Shown: positions 47,962 to 56,645 of the stretch, one piece after another | How the letters are laid out: every line of letters starts with the position of its first letter | How positions within the stretch are numbered: the stretch's first letter is position 1 | Source of the DNA: Neorhodopirellula lusitana | GTDB lineage: Bacteria; Planctomycetota; Planctomycetia; Pirellulales; Pirellulaceae | Reading direction: 5' to 3' | NCBI RefSeq assembly: GCF_900182915.1 | Contig: NZ_FXUG01000005.1 | Span: 186,001 to 250,000 of the forward strand | DNA: 64,000 bases | Made by a program: the position numbers and the translations under genes | Notes under the pieces: generated by a model | Database searches by the model: none | Told to the model about the DNA's origin: nothing | The model's input: the letters and a program-made list of their open reading frames with translations, nothing else

Positions 47962-48690
47962 TTGTTTTTCTTTGCCGCCGCTGACCTTTACACCCTGATT
48001 TCCAACTCGACGTACGGTGCCCTGGCGATTGTCGCTTTATGGGGGCTCTACCAAATCGTCATCGTGTGGACCCGGGTTGCTCATAAACGCTTCAAAACCG
48101 AAGAGCAACAAGATGAGTTCATGGACGATTGCGAACAAATGCTGAAGGTGGCCGATTTCGAAGGAGTCGAACAGTATTGCGAAGGCGACACCCGCGCCAT
48201 CCCGCAGATGATGCACATGGCGATCGACAATCGCCACGAAGGCTTCCGCCGCGCTCGGCAAATCATGATGGACCGTTTCCAACGTGACGTGATGAGCGAT
48301 CTTGAATATCGCCTTAGCTGGGTCAGCACGGTGATCAAGAGTGCCCCCATGATCGGGCTATTCGGGACGGTTTTCGGGATGATGGGAGCATTTAAGACGC
48401 TTGCGACCGCGGAATCGGTCGAACCGTCGCTGTTGGCGGGTGACATTCAAGTCGCTCTGGTTACCACGGCCAGTGGTCTTGCGATTGCCATTCCGCTGAT
48501 GATCTTGATTGCGACGGTCAACATTCGGATCGCCAAGATGGAAGACTTGGTCGGCTCGGGATTGGTCCGTTTCTTTGAAGCATTCAAGGTAGGACTGGGC
48601 CTGGAAGAATCCGGCCAAGTTCCCGCACGTGCCACCCAAGCGGTTGCCGTTGAGGAAGCTGAAGTTCAAGAGGCAACCCTGGCTGAGTAG
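47962..48690 (+). CDS. MotA/TolQ/ExbB proton channel family protein
   Basis: The 242-residue inner-membrane subunit forms, with ExbD, a proton-conducting motor that powers envelope proteins. The start is a TTG at 47962 with AGGA nine bases before it. Membrane segments lie at about 17-36 (YGALAIVALWGLYQIVIVW), 112-136 (SAPMIGLFGTVFGMMGAF) and 160-185 (ALVTTASGLAIAIPLMI). The family blocks GLFGTVFGMMGAF and LVTTASGLAIAIP are both present, with the pore Thr residues. The cytosolic loop (40-110) is charged. The C-terminal 30 residues are acidic and variable. It is followed 83 bases later by the first ExbD paralog. Confidence 0.93.
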   Translation: MFFFAAADLYTLISNSTYGALAIVALWGLYQIVIVWTRVAHKRFKTEEQQDEFMDDCEQMLKVADFEGVEQYCEGDTRAIPQMMHMAIDNRHEGFRRARQIMMDRFQRDVMSDLEYRLSWVSTVIKSAPMIGLFGTVFGMMGAFKTLATAESVEPSLLAGDIQVALVTTASGLAIAIPLMILIATVNIRIAKMEDLVGSGLVRFFEAFKVGLGLEESGQVPARATQAVAVEEAEVQEATLAE

Positions 48691-48773
48691 CTCGCGTAGT
48701 AAACGCAGACACTCACGCGTCACTCGTTTCAGCGACCGTCCCGCAAGCACTCCATCACGGCAAGCGTTACCAC

Positions 48774-49253
48774 ATGAGCACCAGTTTCGACGACAACGAC
48801 GAAGAAGACTTGGCCCCGCCACGCGCCAAGCGTGAAGAAGAGGAGATGGACATCACACCGATGATCGACATCACCTTCCTACTACTGATCTTCTTTGTGG
48901 TGGCCTCGAAGATGGACCCCACTCAAACCGGGAACATCCCCGACGCAGAAAACGGGCTGGCGATTTCGGCCAAAGATTCGGCGGTCATTTTCATTGAACC
49001 GATCGGCAAAGATAAAGTCGTCCTGAAACGACGCGACCAAAGCGAATTCAGCAGCGACGAAGAAGCTCAGTCCAGCGAGATCGTCGAGTACATCACCAAC
49101 GAACTCGAAAAATCAATCAGCAAGAACAAAGACCAAGTCATGCTGTTGGGCGATGGCAAAGTCAAAGTTTCGCAGGTCACCCGAATTCAAAAGATCATCG
49201 GCGATGAATTCCAAGACATGGAATTCACCTACATCGCGGTCAAAGAAAAATAA
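48774..49253 (+). CDS. ExbD/TolR family protein, paralog 1
   Basis: The 159-residue protein has an acidic cytosolic N-terminus. One membrane helix (about 32-47) begins MDITPMIDITFLLLIFF and contains Asp32, the protonatable residue of the ExbBD channel. A periplasmic domain (about 48-159) follows. It differs from the two later paralogs in the membrane-proximal part (VVASKMDPTQTGN instead of MVTASFSLQ) and in its periplasmic domain. The gene lies directly after exbB and just 19 bases before the next ExbD. Confidence 0.92.
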   Translation: MSTSFDDNDEEDLAPPRAKREEEEMDITPMIDITFLLLIFFVVASKMDPTQTGNIPDAENGLAISAKDSAVIFIEPIGKDKVVLKRRDQSEFSSDEEAQSSEIVEYITNELEKSISKNKDQVMLLGDGKVKVSQVTRIQKIIGDEFQDMEFTYIAVKEK

Positions 49254-49272
49254 CCCAGCAACCGAAAAGCCG

Positions 49273-50058
49273 ATGTCAATCAAAATTGAATGCGAAAACT
49301 GCGGAGCCAAGCGAAAGGTCAACGACCGCTTGGCCGGTCGCGTGATTCGCTGCCCTGGATGCGAACAACCACTGACCATTCCGCAAGTCGAAGCCCCTGT
49401 CGCCGCAGTTGAGGTTATCGAGGCGGAACCTGCGCTTGCTGCAGTGCCCGTGCTCACAGCAGACCCCGTCGCTGCACAGGCCCTGGCAGCCGAACCCATT
49501 GCGGCCCAGGCTGCCGTCCCGACCGCGACGCAAGCCTCACCCGGCACGGCACCAAGTCGTGCTCCATCCACACCTACACCCGAACCTCGACGCGATGACG
49601 ACGATGAGGATGACGGCATCCCTCCGCGACAAAAACGCGAGGACGGCGAACTCGACATGACGCCGATGGTGGACGTGACATTCCTGTTGCTGATCTTCTT
49701 TATGGTCACGGCCAGTTTCAGTTTGCAGAAATCGATTCAGATGCCGCGGCAAAACTCGGATTTGCCGAGTATGTCGAACCAGGAAGAGGAAACCGAGGAG
49801 CTCGACCCAATCGAACTGGAGATCGATGAATCTGGTGCATTCCTGGTCCTGGCTCAGGAATGGGAACGCGAAACGCCCGGCAAACAAAACCTGATCACCG
49901 CATTGAAACAAGCCATCGGCGACAACCGCGACGGAATGAAGCTGGACATCAAGGTCCACGAAAACGCAGAACTACAGATGCTCGTTGACGGCATGGACGC
50001 TGGCACGATCGCTGGCTTCGCCCAAATCCAAGTCACCGAAGTCGACGGCTTCGACTGA
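49273..50058 (+). CDS. ExbD/TolR family protein with N-terminal zinc ribbon, paralog 2
   Basis: The 261-residue protein uses ATG 49273 (MSIKIECENCGAK), since the upstream frame overlaps the previous gene. The N-terminal zinc ribbon has C7xxC10 and C27xxC30. An Ala/Glu/Pro-rich linker of about 70 residues follows. Then comes the ExbD helix with Asp134 in MTPMVDVTFLLLIFFMVTA and a periplasmic domain ending with DAGTIAGFAQIQVTEVDGFD. A zinc ribbon on ExbD is unusual and would be in the cytosol. Paralog 3 is very similar over the shared C-terminal part. Confidence 0.88.
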   Translation: MSIKIECENCGAKRKVNDRLAGRVIRCPGCEQPLTIPQVEAPVAAVEVIEAEPALAAVPVLTADPVAAQALAAEPIAAQAAVPTATQASPGTAPSRAPSTPTPEPRRDDDDEDDGIPPRQKREDGELDMTPMVDVTFLLLIFFMVTASFSLQKSIQMPRQNSDLPSMSNQEEETEELDPIELEIDESGAFLVLAQEWERETPGKQNLITALKQAIGDNRDGMKLDIKVHENAELQMLVDGMDAGTIAGFAQIQVTEVDGFD

Positions 50059-50131
50059 TCAACGTCGCGCCGCTGTTAATAGCAGCTAGATTTAATCCGA
50101 CAGCCTTCGATTGACACTATTTAGCAAACCA

Positions 50132-50605
50132 ATGATGCCCTTACCCTCGCAAGCCAATGGCGATGTTCCTCCGCGTGCGAAACGCGACAATGGCGAGTTG
50201 GACATGACACCGATGGTCGATGTGACATTCTTGTTGCTGATCTTCTTCATGGTGACGGCAAGTTTTTCACTGCAACGTTCCATTGCCATGCCTCGGCAAA
50301 TGTCAGACCAGCCCAGCCCGAACCCTTCCGTTGAGCCCAACGTCGAACTGGAATCGATTCAGCTAGAGATTGACGACGAGGGAGCCTTTCTCGTGTTGAC
50401 GCCGGACTGGGAACGCGAACCGACCGGCAAACAAAACTTGGTGGCGGCATTGAAAGAAGCTGTTGCCGCAAGCCATGACAACCTGAAACTGGACATTCGG
50501 GTTCACGAAAACGCACAACTGCAACGACTTGTCGATGGAATGGACGCCGGCACGATCACGGGTTTCCAGGCTATTCAAATCACTGAAGTCAACGGCTTTG
50601 ATTGA
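50132..50605 (+). CDS. ExbD/TolR family protein, paralog 3
   Basis: The 157-residue protein uses ATG 50132 (MMPLPSQANG); the frame is also open from a TTG at 50111. The helix has Asp30 in MTPMVDVTFLLLIFF. The remaining part matches paralog 2 closely (LELDPIELEIDESGAF versus LESIQLEIDDEGAF, and DGMDAGTI...IQVTEVDGFD versus IQITEVNGFD), which points to a tandem duplication followed by loss or gain of the zinc ribbon. It lies 73 bases after paralog 2. Confidence 0.9.
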   Translation: MMPLPSQANGDVPPRAKRDNGELDMTPMVDVTFLLLIFFMVTASFSLQRSIAMPRQMSDQPSPNPSVEPNVELESIQLEIDDEGAFLVLTPDWEREPTGKQNLVAALKEAVAASHDNLKLDIRVHENAQLQRLVDGMDAGTITGFQAIQITEVNGFD

Positions 50606-50723
50606 AAGGCCTCGCGCGACGGGGGTTCGCTATCGGCTCGTGCCGTTGGCTTTTCGTTATTCTCATTCAACATTCCTGGGCTGTTCTGCTAATCGCTAAC
50701 GGCCAATTGCTAATCGCTCCTCT

Positions 50724-53700
50724 ATGCTTGCTAACGAACTGATCGACCGCCTGGAACGACGCGGTCTCCTCGACCAAGAAATCATCGAAGCTCTTCGCCA
50801 GCAGTTATCCGAAGGTGGCGCTCGCGTGACACCGGAAGCTGTCGCAAAACTTCTGGTCGACAACGGACAGCTGACGAAATTCCAAGCGTCCAAGCTAATC
50901 GGCGAACTCCGCAGCGATGACTACGACGATGCCGAAGACGTCGTCGAGCTGACGGACGACATGGAAGTCATGGAACTGGTGGGCGATGAAATGAACGACG
51001 ACGTCGTGGACGTCTTCGAAGATGATTCCGACATTGTGGAAGCCGAAGCTGTGGAAGCAGAGCCGGTCATGGTCGAGGCCGAACCGGTCCAGGCGGAAGC
51101 TGTCGAAGCTGTCGGCGAACGCCCCGTCCGCCGCAGCCCCAATAGCCGAGTGAAGCCGCCCGAACACAAGTCCGTCTGGGACTCGTTCAAGGTCTACGGC
51201 TACGTGGGCATCATCTTGTTCCTGATCTTGGCCGCGTTCTTATTAACTTTCGTCTTAGGCAAGCAGAGCGCCGAAGACGTCATCGCGAGCGCGAACAAAC
51301 AATACGACTCGCAAAGCTATCAACCGGCACAAGACTCATACATTTCATTCTTGGCTTCATTCGGCCAGGACAACCAGTATTCGTCGCTGGCTCGAGTGCG
51401 AATCACGATGTGTGAACTGTACCGGGGTGCGCAAATGACCGACCCGACCAAGGCACTGGATCTGGCGAAAGAAAAACTGCCCGGCATTGTCGACGAGGAG
51501 GGCATGAACGAGGAACGCGGAAATCTCGCGGCATTGCTGGTTGATATCGCCGAGAACATTGCCAACGAAGCAAGCAAAGCAACCGTCACGTCCGAAAAGC
51601 AAGCCTTGCTAGACAAGCTGGACGAACAGTGGACGCTGATCGACGACCCGAACTACATGCTGGCTTCGATGAAGACCACATTGGAAGGCCGATTGCTACA
51701 AATCACCGAAGCTCGCAACCGAGTTAAACGCGACATCGATCGCAACATTCGTTTGGATGAAACGGAAGCCGGCATGCAAGCCGCCCTGAAGGACCAAAAC
51801 ACCAAAGAAGCGTACGACCTCCGCAAGTCACTGCTCCGTGACTTCCCGGAACTGGCCGTCGACGAACGCTTGACTGTCTTGATCCAAGAAGCGAGCGACA
51901 TCCAAAAAACCCTGGTCAAGCTTTCTAACAATAAACCGCAACCGAGCACGGAGGTCGAACAGGATGCCACACTTAAGTCGATCGTTCTGACCACTCGTCA
52001 AGGCAAATCAATAGCCGGTTTGGAACGAGACATTTTTTACTTGCGTGCTGGCGGCAGCGTGTTTGCGTTCTCGGCATTTGATGGCCGCTTGTTGTGGCGT
52101 CAATTCACTGGCTACGGCGAAAACCACACACCGATTCGACTCGAAGATGGCGACGCGGTCCTGCTGAGTGACATCAAGACGAACGAAGTTCGCCATTGCC
52201 GTGGCGAGGATGGCGAACTGCAATGGCGATCGTCAATCGACGAACCTTTTGTGGAACCTGTCGCGGGCAAAGATTCCATTTTGATCTCAGCCAAATCAGG
52301 GCGTCTGCTCTCGCTTGATTCGGATTCGGGAGACCCGAACTGGGTTGCTGAATTGCCTCAACCACTGACCACACCGGCCGGTTTGGACGATCGACTTCGC
52401 CGAGTCTACGTGCCGGGCAATCACAGCAACCTGTACGCTCTGGATTCACGGACCGGCAAGTGCCTGGAAAGCTTCTACATCGGTCACGAAGAAGACACCA
52501 TTTCAGTCGCTCCGATCTCGTTGCTGGGTCACTTGTTTGTGATCGAAAACGCGGGTGCCGACTATGCCCAAGTGCACGTCCTAAGGATGGATGAACAGGG
52601 CGGCAATCTGAAAGTCGCACAACCGCCTTTCCGGCTAACCGGGAATGTATTGGTCCCACCCGTCATCCAACAACGACGAATGATCGTGCTGACCGACCGA
52701 GGCCAAGTGGCGGTCTATGACATCGAGCCTACCGCCGAACGACAACAGGTTTCTCGCATCGCCGAACAGGTCGCTTCCTATGACACTCCAACGCTGACCC
52801 GCATGGCCGTCGGGCGCAGCCAAATGTGGATCACGGGCACACGAGTCGGACGTTACGAACTGCAAATCAACACCGGCCGTGTCGTTTACGACTGGGGCAA
52901 GGCGGAAGGCGACATGTTCGTTGGCCAGCCCTTGGCGTTTGAAGACGCGTTGATCCACGCTCGCATTTTGCGAGGGACTTCCGCAATTCGTGTCACGGGT
53001 GCGGAACCCAAGACCGGCCGCGAACTGTGGCGAACCGACGTAGGCACGCCGATTTCGATGCTCGCACAAACGGACACCGGATTCCACGCCGTCACCAGCC
53101 AAGGTGCCTTGTTCGAACTCGATCGGGAATCACTGGCCGCCGGATCAACTCAAGGCCCGATCGAGAATCCAGGTGCCGATTCGATCAAGATGAACTTCAA
53201 TAATCCGATCGAACTGGACAAGAATCGACGAGTGCTGCTGAACCAGTCCCAGCGTGGCGAAGCGATGATCTACGACCCCAATCGCCGCTCAGAAAAGCTA
53301 CGCAAGATCACCTTTAACCTGACCGGCCCGAAGCCAACCGGCGTCGGCATCTTCAGCGGTGAGGGGATTTTCCTGCCGCTTGATTCGGGGCGAGCCGTCG
53401 TTATGGATTGGCAAACCGGCACCGAAGAAAGTGAGTCGCAAAGCAAGAGCTCACCTTTCCAACCGCTTAGCGACCCAACCGCGACCGTGTCCTGGACGAA
53501 TCCAGTCTTGGTCGATGGTGATCGCAGCCAAGTGGTCATCGCGGACAGTCGCAAGAAGATCTATCGGCTTCGCGTCGACGAGCAAATCAAGCAAGTGGAG
53601 ATGAAGGATCTGGACGTCCCATTCCTGGGTCGTGCCGTCGGCTTCGATCAAGTCTTCATCGGCGGAGCCAATGGCCCGGCTGCGGACTTCTTGATCGGCT

Positions 53701-54098
53701 ACGAAATGAATGGCCTGAACCAGAAGTTCAAGAAACTGCTCGACGGCCGGATTGCTTGGGGACCTTCCCTCGCCACGTCCGACAACGGCGACTCACTCGC
53801 CTTGGTGATCACCAATGATTCGATTCTTCGCGGTTTCGCAAGCGATGGTAGCCAAACATTTGAAACACCGATGCCAGTCCAAGGCTTGCCCATCAACGAT
53901 GTCGTTTCGATTGAAGGCAACTGGATTTTGACTGGCCGTGACGGCTGGCTGATCGCAATCGATCCGAGCAACGGTTCAGTACGCGGCACCACAGAACTGG
54001 GTCAACCCTTGTCGGCGAGCCCACTGCCCGTCGGCAACCGTTTACTGGTTCCCGGCCGCGAAGGCGTCGTCTACATCACCAACATTCCTGGCCAATAA
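50724..54098 (+). CDS. Membrane-anchored PQQ-type beta-propeller protein
   Basis: The 1124-residue protein has an N-terminal helical module (1-61, LVDNGQLTKFQASKLIGEL), similar to modules I recall from planctomycete Ser/Thr kinases. A Glu/Asp-rich region covers 62-140. A single membrane helix lies at about 158-180 (YVGIILFLILAAFLLTFVLG). A TPR-like helical region (190-400) is followed by a PQQ-like propeller from about 430 to the end (GRLLWRQFTG, GELQWRSSI, GRLLSLDSDSGDPNW, GWLIAIDPSNGSVRG). The propeller is on the outer side of the membrane if the basic side is inside. No catalytic residues of PQQ dehydrogenases are evident, so it is more likely a scaffold like BamB. It lies 118 bases after the third ExbD. 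Confidence 0.8.
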   Translation: MLANELIDRLERRGLLDQEIIEALRQQLSEGGARVTPEAVAKLLVDNGQLTKFQASKLIGELRSDDYDDAEDVVELTDDMEVMELVGDEMNDDVVDVFEDDSDIVEAEAVEAEPVMVEAEPVQAEAVEAVGERPVRRSPNSRVKPPEHKSVWDSFKVYGYVGIILFLILAAFLLTFVLGKQSAEDVIASANKQYDSQSYQPAQDSYISFLASFGQDNQYSSLARVRITMCELYRGAQMTDPTKALDLAKEKLPGIVDEEGMNEERGNLAALLVDIAENIANEASKATVTSEKQALLDKLDEQWTLIDDPNYMLASMKTTLEGRLLQITEARNRVKRDIDRNIRLDETEAGMQAALKDQNTKEAYDLRKSLLRDFPELAVDERLTVLIQEASDIQKTLVKLSNNKPQPSTEVEQDATLKSIVLTTRQGKSIAGLERDIFYLRAGGSVFAFSAFDGRLLWRQFTGYGENHTPIRLEDGDAVLLSDIKTNEVRHCRGEDGELQWRSSIDEPFVEPVAGKDSILISAKSGRLLSLDSDSGDPNWVAELPQPLTTPAGLDDRLRRVYVPGNHSNLYALDSRTGKCLESFYIGHEEDTISVAPISLLGHLFVIENAGADYAQVHVLRMDEQGGNLKVAQPPFRLTGNVLVPPVIQQRRMIVLTDRGQVAVYDIEPTAERQQVSRIAEQVASYDTPTLTRMAVGRSQMWITGTRVGRYELQINTGRVVYDWGKAEGDMFVGQPLAFEDALIHARILRGTSAIRVTGAEPKTGRELWRTDVGTPISMLAQTDTGFHAVTSQGALFELDRESLAAGSTQGPIENPGADSIKMNFNNPIELDKNRRVLLNQSQRGEAMIYDPNRRSEKLRKITFNLTGPKPTGVGIFSGEGIFLPLDSGRAVVMDWQTGTEESESQSKSSPFQPLSDPTATVSWTNPVLVDGDRSQVVIADSRKKIYRLRVDEQIKQVEMKDLDVPFLGRAVGFDQVFIGGANGPAADFLIGYEMNGLNQKFKKLLDGRIAWGPSLATSDNGDSLALVITNDSILRGFASDGSQTFETPMPVQGLPINDVVSIEGNWILTGRDGWLIAIDPSNGSVRGTTELGQPLSASPLPVGNRLLVPGREGVVYITNIPGQ

Positions 54099-54275
54099 CC
54101 CGAGACACACCCATTGGCAATTCCATCAATCAATCGGCGGCGAATCAGCCGGACTGCCGTTCTTGGATCGCCTAACGGCCCAAGATAGCTAACCGGCCAA
54201 CCGTCGATCGCCTGCATTCCCGAATAGTCGCCTTTCGAGCGACTTGGGTTTGGACTTCTTCCGAATACCAACTTC

Positions 54276-56645
54276 ATGTTCTCACCTAGCAAAACCTCTC
54301 TTCGCTTTTCGAGTTGCCTTGCCTCTCTCCTGTGCATCGCTTGGATGACGATCCAAACGTGTTCCGGCGAGATCATCAACTATGCCGAAAAAGGACGCCC
54401 CGAAGATCCGGGCCTCGAACTGCTGCAAGAAGACCCGCACGACATCATCCAGTTCAACCAGGAAGCCGGTGGCGGCTGGGTCAAAGTACGCCTACTGCAA
54501 CTGGAAGGCGGGCGTTCCATGCCTCAAGACCCAAAGGGAGTCGTGAAATTCAATATCATCGGCATCGAAACCAAAGAGTTTGTCGCTGACTGGAAGAACA
54601 TTGAATCGATCGATTTCTGGGAAAAACGACTCGAGCGTGAGACCGCCGACCGGATCAAAGCGGGAGATTTCCCAGGTGCGTATCCATTCTTGTCAGTGCT
54701 GATCCGGGACTACCCCAACCGCCGGAACCTACGCACGCTGCGTGGCGAGTTCTTGTGGCGGGATGCAGGCCGGCGAGCTCGACTGGGCGAAATTGGCCCG
54801 GCCCTGGCAATGCTGGAAGAACTCCAGCGTTACGCGCCGGAATACAAAAGCGATGTCGTCATGCGGGCATTGTCCGAAATGACCGATCGTTTGATGCTGA
54901 AGCTGATGAAGGAAAAAAAGCTTGAGCTCGCCCAGAGACTGCTTGCTCGACTGGAAAAAGACTACGCCGGCAAACCGCTGACGTCGGTCAAAAAGTGGAA
55001 CGACATTTTCTACAAGATGGCCGAAGAGCGACGCGATAAGGCGAAGGCGGCACTGGCCCAAGGAATCAAGACCAACGTCTTCCAAGATTTCCGCGACGCT
55101 CGGCGTCTGGCTCGAGAATGCATCTATCTAAAACCGACCATTGAAGGCGGCAAGGAACTCGCTCGCAAGATCGAGGAAATCTACCCGCTCGTCAAAGTCG
55201 GTGTTTTGCAGACCGCCAAAAACCCGGACCCCACTCGACTGGATAACTGGGCCGCACGACGAGCAGGACGCTTACTGTACCGGGTGCTCTTTGAAATGCA
55301 GGGTGCCGGTCCCGAAGGCGGCGAGTACGAGTTTCTGTTTGGTGAAACCGAACAAAGCCCGGACCGGATGACATTCTCGATGATGCTGGTTCCTGAAAAG
55401 CTGCAAGATCCCTTGAACCGCGTCAATGGATTCTTCGTGGCCGACCGTTTGGCCGAACGTGTGATGCCGAATAGCGATCTCTACTTTTCACCCTGGGCCG
55501 CTGCGGTGGAACAGATTGGCTTGGACGGCCCAAAGCAAATCGACTGCATCTTGCGTCGTCCCAATGTCCTTCCCGCCGCACTCGTTCAAATGAACGTGGA
55601 TGGAAGTTGGTTCGGTGGTGAACCAGGGTCACCCACCGGTGACTATCGACGCGATAAGGTCGAAGGCGATACGGTCCGGTACACACTAGTTGGTGAACAA
55701 CGCACCGCTTCCCAGCCTCGCGAAATTGTCGAGATCCGCACTGAGTCCGCTCGTGAAGGCGTCGCGATGCTGTTGCAAGGCGAAGTCGACATGCTGGACC
55801 AGTTGTTTCCAGCCGACGCGGTACGACTTGAAAAAAATCGTAGCGTCCGAGTTGCTCGCTACCCGCTGCCCAGCATCCACATGCTGGTCCCCTGCAGCGA
55901 CCACGAGTACTTGGCCGAACGCACTTTCCGACGTGCATTGGTTTACGGCACGAACCGCGAAGACATCCTGACGGGCGAACTACTGGAAAGCATGGAGGTC
56001 CCGGGTTGCCGAGTACTGTCAGGCCCCTTCCCTGCCGGCCTGGAAGCCAACGACCCGCTCGGCTATGCCTATGACCAAAACATCAAACCTCGCCGTTACG
56101 AGCCGCGTTTAGCCAAACTGCTGATGACGATGAATGAGAATCAGATGAAGTCATTGGCGGAACGGCGAAAAGAAGAAGCCCCCGTGATGAAGCCCATCCG
56201 CTTGGCGTACCCACCGGAAAACCTATCGCGTACCGCGTGCGAGGCGATCAAAAGCCAATGGGAACTGCTGGATCTGAAAGTCGAACTGGTGGAGTTGCCC
56301 GTCGGCGAAGCGTTCCCCAAAGAGGGACAAGCGGACCTGGCTTATGTCGCCGCCGCGGTTTGGGAACCGATCATCGACGCTCGCCGGGTGCTAGGCCCCA
56401 ACGGCATGGCTGGCAGTACCGACCAACTGGTCGGACTGGGGCTGCGACGGCTGGAAGAATCCAAGAACTGGAAAGACGCCCGCGATCGATTGCTGGATCT
56501 TCACTTCATTTCCAACAACGAATTACCCGTGCTGCCGCTCTGGCAACTCGTCGACTCGTACGCCTACAACCGAAACCTACTCGGTGTGGGATCCGACATC
56601 GTGTCGCTTTACCAAAATGCTGAAAAGTGGAGGTTGTCACTATGA
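54276..56645 (+). CDS. Secreted family-5 solute-binding-like protein
   Basis: The 789-residue protein has a signal peptide (SSCLASLLCIAWMTIQTCSG). A helical N-terminal part (about 30-300, ALAMLEELQRYAPEYKSDV) looks TPR-like. The C-terminal two thirds resemble extracellular solute-binding proteins of family 5 (peptide/nickel), including IESMEVPG-type hinge segments, RTFRRALVYGTNREDILTGEL and PVLPLWQLVDSYAYNRNLLGV near the end. ABC permease and ATPase genes are absent; instead it lies among ExbB/ExbD genes. A binding role for an outer membrane or periplasmic ligand is inference. Its TGA overlaps the next ATG. Confidence 0.8.
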   Translation: MFSPSKTSLRFSSCLASLLCIAWMTIQTCSGEIINYAEKGRPEDPGLELLQEDPHDIIQFNQEAGGGWVKVRLLQLEGGRSMPQDPKGVVKFNIIGIETKEFVADWKNIESIDFWEKRLERETADRIKAGDFPGAYPFLSVLIRDYPNRRNLRTLRGEFLWRDAGRRARLGEIGPALAMLEELQRYAPEYKSDVVMRALSEMTDRLMLKLMKEKKLELAQRLLARLEKDYAGKPLTSVKKWNDIFYKMAEERRDKAKAALAQGIKTNVFQDFRDARRLARECIYLKPTIEGGKELARKIEEIYPLVKVGVLQTAKNPDPTRLDNWAARRAGRLLYRVLFEMQGAGPEGGEYEFLFGETEQSPDRMTFSMMLVPEKLQDPLNRVNGFFVADRLAERVMPNSDLYFSPWAAAVEQIGLDGPKQIDCILRRPNVLPAALVQMNVDGSWFGGEPGSPTGDYRRDKVEGDTVRYTLVGEQRTASQPREIVEIRTESAREGVAMLLQGEVDMLDQLFPADAVRLEKNRSVRVARYPLPSIHMLVPCSDHEYLAERTFRRALVYGTNREDILTGELLESMEVPGCRVLSGPFPAGLEANDPLGYAYDQNIKPRRYEPRLAKLLMTMNENQMKSLAERRKEEAPVMKPIRLAYPPENLSRTACEAIKSQWELLDLKVELVELPVGEAFPKEGQADLAYVAAAVWEPIIDARRVLGPNGMAGSTDQLVGLGLRRLEESKNWKDARDRLLDLHFISNNELPVLPLWQLVDSYAYNRNLLGVGSDIVSLYQNAEKWRLSL

